Source: an uncultured Acetatifactor sp. (GTDB taxonomy: Bacteria > Bacillota > Clostridia > Lachnospirales > Lachnospiraceae). Taken from it: DNA of 64,000 bases. Of this stretch, positions 7,954 through 14,693 are shown one piece after another. The notes beneath the pieces were generated by a model that was not told where the DNA came from, did not search any database, and worked only from the letters and a program-made list of their open reading frames with translations. The stretch is taken from positions 23,143 through 87,142 of the forward strand of contig CAKRZO010000014.1 in the NCBI GenBank assembly GCA_934433135.1, read 5' to 3'. The translations under genes and the position numbers were made by a program. Positions within the stretch are counted from its first letter, which is position 1, and each line of letters begins with the position of its first letter.

Positions 7954-10389
7954 GGTTTTGTTCTCCTTTTCTTTTTTTTCACTACTTTTTTCGTTATCGT
8001 GCTTTTTCCCATACATCCGGAACAGGTTCAGGCGCAGGGCATTGGTTACCACGCAGAAGCTGGACAGGCTCATGGCTGCGGCTCCGAACATGGGATTTAA
8101 TTTCCATCCGGTAATTCCCGCAAAGACCCCGGCTGCCAGCGGGATACCGATGACATTGTAGATAAATGCCCAGAACAGGTTCTCGTGAATGATGCAGAGC
8201 GTTGCCCGGCTTAAACGGATCGCTCCCGGCACATCCGACAATCTGCTTTTCATAAGCACCACATCAGCCGCGTCAATGGCCACATCAGTTCCTGCACCGA
8301 TGGCGATGCCCACATCGGCTCTGGTCAGCGCCGGTGCATCATTGATACCGTCGCCTACCATTGCTGTCTTGCCTTTTTTCATCAGTTCACGGATCACACT
8401 CTCCTTGCCCTGAGGGAGCACTTGCGCTACTACTTCATCCACTCCGGCCTGTCTGCCGATGGCTTTGGCTGTGCGCTCATTATCTCCGGTAAGCATTACC
8501 ACGTGAATTCCCATATCCTTCAGCTGCCGAATGGCATCCGGGCTGTCTTCCTTGATGACATCCGCTACGGCAATAATTCCGGCAAGTTGATTGTCTTTCG
8601 CGAAAAACAGCGGCGTCTTTCCTTCTTCGGCAAGTCTTTCATACAGGTGTTTGGCTTCCTCGGGCATGAAAATTCTGCTTTCCAGGAATCGGAAGCTTCC
8701 TGCGCTTAAGCGGGCATTTCCGACTTTTCCGGTCAAACCGTTTCCGGGAAGCGCTTCAAATTCTTCTGCTTCCTGCAGGGTAAGTCCCCGCCTCTGTGTC
8801 TCTCTTACCACAGCGCCGGCCAGGGGATGCTCGCTCTTTTTTTCCAGACTGCCTGCCAGATACAGCAGCTCTTCCTCCGCAGTTCTTTCTGCAGAATCCT
8901 CCTCTCCGGTGACACCTCTGTCACTGATGATGCTTTTGTCACCTGTGATGCCCGTTTTGCTGCTTCCCATGGGTGTTGTCTCCATAGACATGGAATCCAT
9001 GGCGTGTGACCCCTTTGAAATAATTCCCATGGGAATCACGTCCGTCACCCTCGGTTCTCCGGCCGTAATGGTTCCGGTCTTGTCCAAAGCCACAATGCGG
9101 ACTCTTCCGGTTTCTTCCAAAGAAGCAGCCGTTTTAAATAAAATTCCGTTCCGGGCTCCCATTCCGTTGCCCACCATAATGGCAACCGGCGTCGCGAGTC
9201 CCAGTGCACAGGGGCAGCTGATTACCAGCACCGCAACACCATAAGAAAGCGCACTTCCCAACGGTTCTCCTGAAAGCAGCCATACCAGAAACGTAATCAA
9301 GGCAATTCCCATAACCGTCGGCACAAAAATTCCGGAAACCTTATCCGCTACTTTTGCAATCGGCGCCTTGGTTGCCGCAGCATCGGACACCATCCGGATA
9401 ATCTGGGAGAGTGTGGTATCTTCTCCGATACGCTGTGCCTCGCAGCGCAGGAACCCGGACTGATTTAAGGTTGCCGCTGATACGGCGTCTCCCTTCTTTT
9501 TATCCACCGGAATACTTTCGCCGGTAAGGGCCGCTTCGTTTACGGCGCTGCTGCCTTCCAGTACCACGCCATCCACCGGAATGCTTTCCCCCGGGCGCAC
9601 TACAAAGACGTCTCCTTTTTTCACCTGAGAAATCGGGACAGTCTTTTCTTCTCCGTCCTGTTCAATCACGGCATTCTGCGGCGCCAGTTTCATCAGGCTC
9701 TTTAAAGCATCGGTTGTCTTTCCCTTGGATCGGGACTCCAATGTCTTACCGACGGTAATCAAGGTTAAGATCATGGCTGCCGTCTCAAAATAAAATTCAT
9801 CCATATAAGGCATAGCCGCTTCGCTTCCTCCTGCCACCTGGGCGCAGGTCATGGCAAACAGCGCCCAGACACTGTACAGAAAAGATGCGGCGGAACCCAA
9901 TGCCACCAAAGTATCCATATTCGGCGAATGATGCAACAGCGCTTTGAAACCGCTGATAAAAAAGCGTTGGTTAATCACCATAATCACAGCGCTTAACAAA
10001 AGCTGCAACAGTCCCATTCCCACGTGATTTCCCACAAGGAATGCCGGCAGCGGCCAGTTAAAAAGCATATGTCCCATGGAAAAATATAAAAGGATCAGCA
10101 GGAAAAACAGGGAAGCAAAGAGGCGGTGCAAAAGTTTCGGCGTTTCCTTATCCTCTAACTGCGCTTCCTCCCCGGCGGTATCCTGTTTCTCTTCCTTTGA
10201 TTTTGCATCATATCCCGCATTTCTTACGGCTTGTATCACTTCTTCTGCGGAGGCGCTCCCCTCCACTCCCATGGAATTCGTCAGCAGACTCACGCTGCAG
10301 CTTGTGACGCCCGATACGGCCGAAACGGCTTTTTCCACCCTGGCACTGCAGGCAGCACAGCTCATTCCTGTTACGGTATATTGTTTCAT
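7741..10389 (-). CDS. copA: Copper-exporting P1B-type ATPase with N- and C-terminal HMA domains
   Basis: An 882-residue P1B ATPase. It starts MKQYTVTGMSCAACSARVEK, an HMA domain with CxxC, followed by eight predicted membrane spans, the TGES actuator motif, the CPC metal site in VISCPCALGLATP, the phosphorylated DKTGTITAG, SEHPLAGAVV, and GDGINDAPAL. It pumps Cu(I) out of the cytoplasm. A second HMA domain with GMMCGHCEARV occupies the last 70 residues and looks like a fused CopZ chaperone. The start at 10389 is chosen because GAAGGA sits 6 nt upstream; the upstream extension of the frame runs into a repeat. A Met-rich insertion follows the phosphorylation site. It is downstream of csoR. Confidence 0.95.
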   Translation of the reverse strand: MKQYTVTGMSCAACSARVEKAVSAVSGVTSCSVSLLTNSMGVEGSASAEEVIQAVRNAGYDAKSKEEKQDTAGEEAQLEDKETPKLLHRLFASLFFLLILLYFSMGHMLFNWPLPAFLVGNHVGMGLLQLLLSAVIMVINQRFFISGFKALLHHSPNMDTLVALGSAASFLYSVWALFAMTCAQVAGGSEAAMPYMDEFYFETAAMILTLITVGKTLESRSKGKTTDALKSLMKLAPQNAVIEQDGEEKTVPISQVKKGDVFVVRPGESIPVDGVVLEGSSAVNEAALTGESIPVDKKKGDAVSAATLNQSGFLRCEAQRIGEDTTLSQIIRMVSDAAATKAPIAKVADKVSGIFVPTVMGIALITFLVWLLSGEPLGSALSYGVAVLVISCPCALGLATPVAIMVGNGMGARNGILFKTAASLEETGRVRIVALDKTGTITAGEPRVTDVIPMGIISKGSHAMDSMSMETTPMGSSKTGITGDKSIISDRGVTGEEDSAERTAEEELLYLAGSLEKKSEHPLAGAVVRETQRRGLTLQEAEEFEALPGNGLTGKVGNARLSAGSFRFLESRIFMPEEAKHLYERLAEEGKTPLFFAKDNQLAGIIAVADVIKEDSPDAIRQLKDMGIHVVMLTGDNERTAKAIGRQAGVDEVVAQVLPQGKESVIRELMKKGKTAMVGDGINDAPALTRADVGIAIGAGTDVAIDAADVVLMKSRLSDVPGAIRLSRATLCIIHENLFWAFIYNVIGIPLAAGVFAGITGWKLNPMFGAAAMSLSSFCVVTNALRLNLFRMYGKKHDNEKSSEKKEKENKTMEKTIQKTIHVDGMMCGHCEARVKKALEELPQVESALVSHEKKTAVVTLKEEVADDVLKKTIEDQGYAVK

Positions 10390-10417
10390 ATCCATTCCTT
10401 CTTTCCAGGCGATTTTT

Positions 10418-10572
10418 CGTAACAGTTCAGACAAGCATTTTTGTGGACAAATTTCATGCTTACATGAAAATCTATCTGAACTTAAGCGCCAATTAATGAA
10501 GCAAAACCGCTGCGAGGCAGCGAGCAAGTGCTGAAAGCACGGTCTTGCGAATGGTGCGTCTGAACTGCTACG
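10418..10572. repeat. MITE-like element with terminal inverted repeats (family B, copy 1)
   Basis: The 155-bp segment begins CGTAACAGTTCAGAC and ends with GTCTGAACTGCTACG, an inverted pair with one mismatch. It holds internal small hairpins (GCTGC/GCAGC and GTGCT/AGCAC). Its left 70 bp, read on the reverse strand, is strongly similar to 52259-52330, so it is a dispersed element. It sits between csoR and copA, about 30 bp before the copA start. No coding capacity is seen. Confidence 0.75.
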
Positions 10573-10624
10573 ATTTTTCTTCTGCCATAAAAGTAATCTG
10601 TTTTTATCCTCGACTACTCACCCT

Positions 10625-10948
10625 TCAACGCATTAATTTTTGCAAAGTAACCACCAGTTCATCAATCACTTCGTCTTTTCCGTTCCGGATATCCTCCGCC
10701 ACACAGGTGCGGATATGACTGGCCAGCAGCTCTTTATTAAAGGCATTCAGGGCGGCATTGACTGCCGCAGCCTGCACCAGAATATCTGGGCAATAGGCAC
10801 CCCGTTCCAGCATTCCTTTGATTCCCCGGATTTGTCCTTCCAGCCGGTTTAACCGATTCATCAGCTTTTTTTGTTCCTCTGCAGAACGCTTTTTTACCTT
10901 GGAGTTATGTCCTTCCTCTCCCTGACAGCGACATTTTCTCTGTTCCAT
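10625..10948 (-). CDS. csoR: CsoR-family copper-sensing repressor
   Basis: A 107-residue all-helical protein of the CsoR/RcnR family. The Cu(I) ligand set Cys-His-Cys is visible in YCPDILVQ and ASHIRTCVAED, and the helix 1 RLNRLEGQIRGIKGML is typical. Apo-CsoR binds its operator, and Cu(I) releases it, so it controls its own operon and copA. The N-terminus has an extra Cys/His-rich tip (KCRCQGEEGH). The gene is preceded by GGAAGGTGG. Two operator-like boxes lie upstream at 11065-11119. The gap to copA is filled by the family B repeat. Confidence 0.93.
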   Translation of the reverse strand: MEQRKCRCQGEEGHNSKVKKRSAEEQKKLMNRLNRLEGQIRGIKGMLERGAYCPDILVQAAAVNAALNAFNKELLASHIRTCVAEDIRNGKDEVIDELVVTLQKLMR

Positions 10949-10971
10949 TCTTCCACCTTCCGTCTGTTCTA

Positions 10972-11019
10972 TGCATTAAAATACAATGCACTGCGTTTCA
11001 ACGTGATTTTTCACATTAA
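10972..11019 (-). repeat. Dispersed repeat, family A, copy 1
   Basis: The reverse strand of this segment matches 49565-49612 over about 48 bp with around six differences. The shared core reads TGTGAAAAA, then TTGAAACGC, GTGCATTGTA and TTTAATGCA. It lies in the untranslated leader between the copper promoter and csoR. Confidence 0.65.
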
Positions 11020-11064
11020 TACGGGAATCACGTCTGTGGAGCGGGTATTTAAAGCGTCTGCAAT

Positions 11065-11081
11065 ATACCCCCACCCCGTAT
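11065..11081. promoter_or_regulatory. Second CsoR-like operator box
   Basis: The sequence ATACCCCCACCCCGTAT resembles the box at 11103-11119 (AT-rich ends, runs of C and G). It lies about 10-25 bp downstream of the expected transcription start of the csoR-copA operon, where a bound repressor could block clearance. Confidence 0.5.
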
Positions 11082-11097
11082 TGTTTCTTTTGAATTT

Positions 11098-11126
11098 ATT
11101 CTATACCCCCAGTGGGTATTTGTCAA
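11098..11126 (-). promoter_or_regulatory. csoR-copA promoter with CsoR operator in the spacer
   Basis: The reverse strand has TTGACA (11121-11126), a 17-bp spacer and TAGAAT (11098-11103). The spacer is almost entirely the imperfect palindrome ATACCCACTGGGGGTAT (11103-11119), which fits the GC-centred operators of CsoR proteins. Repressor binding would cover the -10 to -35 region. Confidence 0.75.
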
Positions 11127-11165
11127 CACTTTTTAATGCGCTAGGAAGATACTTTAATTTTTCTC

Positions 11166-11194
11166 TTGAAAGAATAGGGATCCGCCAATATAAT
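11166..11194 (+). promoter_or_regulatory. Promoter of the DUF1003 gene
   Basis: TTGAAA (11166-11171), a 17-bp spacer and TATAAT (11189-11194) stand 58 bp before the ATG at 11252. Confidence 0.75.
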
Positions 11195-11251
11195 AAAATC
11201 AGAAAATAAAAATGCATATGCTTTCATCACAACCGAAAGGAACCCTTATCT

Positions 11252-11773
11252 ATGAAAGAAAACAGAAAATTATTAAAAGAAGTACTGAAAGATATCCGTC
11301 ATGATATGACCGATGAAGAAGTACTGAATCTGCTGGCTGACAGTAAAATTTCGGTACGACCGGAAAATGGAAAAGAAAAGTATACACTTGGACAGCGTGC
11401 AGCCGACAGCATTGCAAAATTTGCCGGAAGCTGGGCGTTTATTTTTTCCTTTACCGGTGTTCTTATCTTGTGGATGGTCGTTAATGCGATATTGGCTGCA
11501 AAAGCGTTTGACCCTTATCCGTTCATTCTGCTCAATCTGGTGCTATCTTGTGTAGCGGCTATTCAGGCGCCGCTCATTATGATGAGCCAGAACCGGCAGG
11601 AAGAAAAAGACCGCCGAAGGGCAGAAAACGACTATAAGGTGAACTTAAAAACGGAGATCATGATTGAAGATCTGTATGATAAGATTAACATTCTGCTTGC
11701 CCAACAGGCGGCAATGGAAAAACGTCTGCAAGCACAGAATAAAAAACACACATCAAATACTTCAGCACAATAA
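11252..11773 (+). CDS. DUF1003 family membrane protein
   Basis: A 173-residue protein with two predicted membrane helices (about residues 63-82 and 91-110), followed by the family hallmark FDPYPFILLNLVLS, QAPLIMMSQNRQEEKDR and a charged C-terminal cytoplasmic helix. The DUF1003 family is widespread and has no established function. The N-terminal 50 residues are soluble and acidic. The ribosome site is GAAAGGAAC. It stands alone under its own promoter and diverges from the copper operon. No metal-binding motif supports a copper role. Confidence 0.9.
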   Translation: MKENRKLLKEVLKDIRHDMTDEEVLNLLADSKISVRPENGKEKYTLGQRAADSIAKFAGSWAFIFSFTGVLILWMVVNAILAAKAFDPYPFILLNLVLSCVAAIQAPLIMMSQNRQEEKDRRRAENDYKVNLKTEIMIEDLYDKINILLAQQAAMEKRLQAQNKKHTSNTSAQ

Positions 11774-11858
11774 GTATTTTCTACCGCACTGCCTATCAAA
11801 ATACATTAGTGAGCCGGGAATATTTGTGCCAAAATAGGAGACAGTATCAAAAATAAGA

Positions 11859-11877
11859 TTTTACAGTATATGTAAAA
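11859..11877. promoter_or_regulatory. Perfect palindrome upstream of the cupin gene
   Basis: TTTTACAGTATATGTAAAA has two 7-bp arms around GTATA and sits 43 bp before the cupin start. TATTATAAAA follows and may be the -10 region. Its placement suggests a regulator site, but the binding protein cannot be named. Confidence 0.4.
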
Positions 11878-11919
11878 CCAATATTATAAAAATTGCAAAT
11901 TCAGAAAGGAGCATGTGTT

Positions 11920-12252
11920 ATGGAAGGAAAAATGAAAAACATTGAAAAATCTCAGATTTTATCGCTAAAAGAAGAAATCGCTTATCAGGAAGGAATGGTC
12001 ATCAGCAAGACGCTGGTGCAGAATGAGGCGGTAAGCATCACGCTGTTTGCTTTTGCCAAAGGCGAGGAAATCAGCACCCATGAATCCGGCGGGGATGCCC
12101 TGGTAACCTGTCTGGAAGGAACCGGACGCATTACTATCGACGGCAAAGACTATGAACTTACGGAAGGTAATTCCATCGTTATGCCCGCAAGACATCCCCA
12201 TGCAGTTGCGGCTGCAGAGAACTTTAAGATGCTTCTGACAGTTGTCTTCTAG
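11920..12252 (+). CDS. Small single-domain cupin protein
   Basis: A 110-residue beta-barrel protein. The first cupin motif is seen in GEEISTHESGGDALVTCLEG and the second in EGNSIVMPARHPHAVAA, giving a typical single cupin of the quercetinase-like/RmlC-like type. Two His plus Glu or Asp positions could bind a metal. The start at 11920 is chosen because AGAAAGGAG precedes it by 8 nt; a longer frame begins 27 bp earlier without such a site. It converges with the ABC exporter genes, leaving six bases between the stops. Substrate is unknown. Confidence 0.85.
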   Translation: MEGKMKNIEKSQILSLKEEIAYQEGMVISKTLVQNEAVSITLFAFAKGEEISTHESGGDALVTCLEGTGRITIDGKDYELTEGNSIVMPARHPHAVAAAENFKMLLTVVF

Positions 12253-12258
12253 GCTATT

Positions 12259-12987
12259 TTATTTCCTCATCCCTTTGAGGAATACCAGAACTGCAAGGAC
12301 GGAAAAGACAACCGTATATCCAAGCACCCAGAAAAGGTGCGGAAAAATATCCGCATAGCGGCCTGCCAGCACAGCACGCTCCAGTTCTACTGCGTGAACA
12401 AAGGGCAGGCCGTATGCTATTTTCCGAAAAGCGCCGCCGACCAGATCTAGGTCAAACCAGACACCGGACAGCCAGGCCGAAAGGTTGGTCAGCAAGGCTC
12501 CGCAGATTCCTCCCACCTGTTTGACGTTAAATAAGCTGCCGCAAAGCAGTCCCAATGCAATGAAAAGCACGGATATGGGAAGAATAAACAGAATGGCCGG
12601 AAGAATGCTCATCGTAACAGGCAGTCCTAAAAAAATTGCCACCAGATAACAGATCGCACTCTGGGCAACCGCAATGGGAAGAATCGGCAGTGTATAACCC
12701 AGGATAAAATCCACAGCGGTTAAAGGCGTGGTATAAAGCCTCTGCAGCAGTGCACTTTCTCTGTCTTTTGCAATCAAAGTGGCGGAGAACAGTGTCATAA
12801 AAGAAAGCCCGAAGATAGTAATACCGGGTGTGAGGCTCGGAAGTTCAAACAGACTCACCGGTACATTGGCCTGTATGGCAGACAGTAAAAGCAGTAAAAT
12901 CACCGGAAAGCCCAGTCCGAAAAAAACAGTCAGCGGATCCCGCAAAATTTCTTTTGCCGTCCGGTTGGAAAAAGCCCATAATCTCAT
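12259..12987 (-). CDS. ABC-2 type transporter permease
   Basis: A 242-residue integral membrane protein with about six predicted helices. It starts with the cytoplasmic MRLWAFSNRTAKEILRDPLT, and has the ABC-2 pattern TLIAKDRESALLQRLYTTPL and an internal GLLCGSLFNVKQVGGICG. With the ATPase at 13019 it would form an exporter for an unknown compound, probably a drug or lipid. It is the last gene of a TetR-ATPase-permease operon. Confidence 0.9.
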   Translation of the reverse strand: MRLWAFSNRTAKEILRDPLTVFFGLGFPVILLLLLSAIQANVPVSLFELPSLTPGITIFGLSFMTLFSATLIAKDRESALLQRLYTTPLTAVDFILGYTLPILPIAVAQSAICYLVAIFLGLPVTMSILPAILFILPISVLFIALGLLCGSLFNVKQVGGICGALLTNLSAWLSGVWFDLDLVGGAFRKIAYGLPFVHAVELERAVLAGRYADIFPHLFWVLGYTVVFSVLAVLVFLKGMRK

Positions 12988-13018
12988 TTTAATCTCCTAT
13001 TAAATGCAATTTGATTTT

Positions 13019-13747
13019 TTACACTAAGCCCTTAACAATTTTGACAAATGCATCTTCAAATTTATCCGCAGAAGCCTTTTCCTTCAGTTCCTGCGCCGTA
13101 CCTGTCATTAACAGCTTTCCGCCCTTCATAATACCGATCCGGTCGGAAAGAGCCTCTGCTTCTTCCATGTAATGTGTGGTAAGCAGAATGGTAATGCTTC
13201 CTTTCAGGGATCGAATCAGTTCCCACAAATCACTTCTTGCAATGACGTCCAGCCCCAGAGTCGGCTCATCCAGGAAAAGAATTTCCGGTTCGCTGATTAA
13301 TGCCATGGCAATGCTCAATCTTCGCTGCCAGCCGCCTGAAAGCTTTCCGGCTTTTTTCTTAAGAACCTCCCCAAGGCCGAACTGCTCTTTCAGTTCCGTG
13401 ACTTTTTGTGCGGTTTTTTCTTTTGAAAAACCATGTATGCCGCACATCAGTTCCATATTTTCCTTCACCGTCAGATTCGGCGCCACTGCCGTCTCCTGAG
13501 GGGATACGGCAATGATATTTTTCACTTCCCCGGCATCTGTTAAAATGCTTTTTCCAAGCAGTTCGGCATCCCCGGATGTCGGTCTTAACAGACAGGAAAG
13601 CATTTTCATGGTAGTCGTTTTGCCTGCGCCGTTCACTCCCAGCAGCGAAAACAGTTCTCCTTTTTCAACTTCCAGATTTAAGCCGTTCACTGCCGTGACA
13701 TCTTTGTATTTTTTTGTCAGTTCCTTTGTTATCACAGCCTGCATCAT
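13019..13747 (-). CDS. ABC transporter ATP-binding protein (ABC-2 exporter)
   Basis: A 242-residue ATPase with Walker A GVNGAGKTTTMKML, Q-loop SPQETAVAP, signature LSGGWQRRLSIAM, Walker B EILFLDEPTLGLD and the switch histidine in TTHYMEEAE. It resembles DrrA/CcmA-type ATPases of ABC-2 exporters. The signature LSGGW instead of LSGGQ is a common variant in this group. Its start overlaps the TetR gene by 4 bp, so expression is tied to that regulator. Confidence 0.93.
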   Translation of the reverse strand: MMQAVITKELTKKYKDVTAVNGLNLEVEKGELFSLLGVNGAGKTTTMKMLSCLLRPTSGDAELLGKSILTDAGEVKNIIAVSPQETAVAPNLTVKENMELMCGIHGFSKEKTAQKVTELKEQFGLGEVLKKKAGKLSGGWQRRLSIAMALISEPEILFLDEPTLGLDVIARSDLWELIRSLKGSITILLTTHYMEEAEALSDRIGIMKGGKLLMTGTAQELKEKASADKFEDAFVKIVKGLV

Positions 13748-14331
13748 GAATCACCTTGCCTTTCTATAATGAAATGCTTTGACAGCCCCTGATAAGCATC
13801 CGTCAGCACTTTGCTGACGAATTCTTCGTCCCAGTTTAAATAGGAGGTGGCAACCATCGTGGCAATTCCGTGTACGTAAATCCACATCTCCAGATGAAAC
13901 AGGTAAGCCTGCTCCTCTCCTATTCCGAGATTCTTTTGAAGTAACTGCAGCAGCGGCCGGATGGATTCTTTATTCTCCTCGATTTTTTCCCGGGAACGAT
14001 CCCGCATAAAAAGCAGTTTAAACAGCTCTCTTTCCTCTTTGGCAAACTGAATGTAGGCCATTCCGCTTGCTTTATAGGGAGGATAGCGCTTCCCGGCCAT
14101 ATGCTCCTTTAAATAATTCTGATACACCTCATCCGCCGCCTGTAAAACAGCCTGCTGCACTTCTTCCATATTTTCAAACAGACTGAAAACGGGTCTGGAT
14201 GATGTCCCGAGCTTTTCCCCCAAAGCCCGGGCGCTGACTGCACCGAATCCTTTCTGTCTGGTAATGGAAAGTGCTGCATCTATAATTTCTCCCCTGGTAA
14301 ACATTAATTTTCTCGGCATAACAATCTCCAT
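13744..14331 (-). CDS. TetR/AcrR-family repressor of the exporter operon
   Basis: A 195-residue regulator. The N-terminal helix-turn-helix is readable as TRGEIIDAALSITRQKGFGAVSARALGEKLG followed by SRPVFSLFENMEEVQ, in two linked segments of the TetR_N fold. The remaining 140 residues form the ligand and dimer domain, similar to TetR_C proteins that sense small hydrophobic compounds. Start may be 14331 (AGGAAGCGG before it) or the Met four codons later (GGAG before it). It is the first gene of the operon and lies just behind a perfect dyad, so autoregulation is likely. Confidence 0.9.
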   Translation of the reverse strand: MEIVMPRKLMFTRGEIIDAALSITRQKGFGAVSARALGEKLGTSSRPVFSLFENMEEVQQAVLQAADEVYQNYLKEHMAGKRYPPYKASGMAYIQFAKEERELFKLLFMRDRSREKIEENKESIRPLLQLLQKNLGIGEEQAYLFHLEMWIYVHGIATMVATSYLNWDEEFVSKVLTDAYQGLSKHFIIERQGDS

Positions 14332-14380
14332 CCGCTTCCTGCATTTTGTTTCATAGAGTGCAGCTTCTTATGAAGCAAAA

Positions 14381-14441
14381 AGTTACAGGTGTAACGCAAC
14401 ACCTGTAACTTTATTATAGACTTACTTTTCTGTTTTGTCAA
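14381..14441 (-). promoter_or_regulatory. Consensus promoter with perfect operator dyad for the TetR-ABC operon
   Basis: On the reverse strand TTGACA (14436-14441), 17 bp and TATAAT (14413-14418) form an exact consensus promoter. Immediately downstream, 14381-14410, is a perfect inverted repeat with 12-bp arms (AGTTACAGGTGT and its complement) around a 6-bp centre. It covers the transcription start, an ideal place for the TetR protein to block transcription. Confidence 0.8.
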
Positions 14442-14600
14442 TCCATCTTTTTAATGCAGACAATCCGCTTCCGCATTGCCAAAATGCAACTCTGCATCAA
14501 GGTTATCTCAAATACCACTATTTTCCTCAAAAAGTGTTATTTTGATTTTGCTCCTTTAACTCACACTTTAAAAAAAGCAATTTCAAGACAAACTGTGTCA

Positions 14601-14629
14601 TTGCCTTTTGGGAGATTATCTGCTATTCT
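14601..14629 (+). promoter_or_regulatory. Likely promoter of the GH3 gene
   Basis: TTGCCT (14601-14606), 17 bp and TATTCT (14624-14629). It leads into the GH3 start at 14694, which has AGGAGG at 14676-14681. The rest of 14442-14600 shows nothing else clear. Confidence 0.5.
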
Positions 14630-14693
14630 CGAATCGAAAAAAGGAGTCATCAACAGTCTGTCGGTGGCAAAATTTAGGAGGAAGCGTGAGGCG

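Noticed and set aside
10390..10527. N-terminal extension of CopA by 46 residues
   Set aside because: This part is encoded by the family B repeat. CopA proteins begin with the HMA domain, and a good ribosome site stands before 10389.
14454..14693. N-terminal extension of the GH3 enzyme by 80 residues
   Set aside because: The extension is basic and irregular, lies over the promoter TTGCCT-17-TATTCT, and the true start at 14694 has AGGAGG in front of it.
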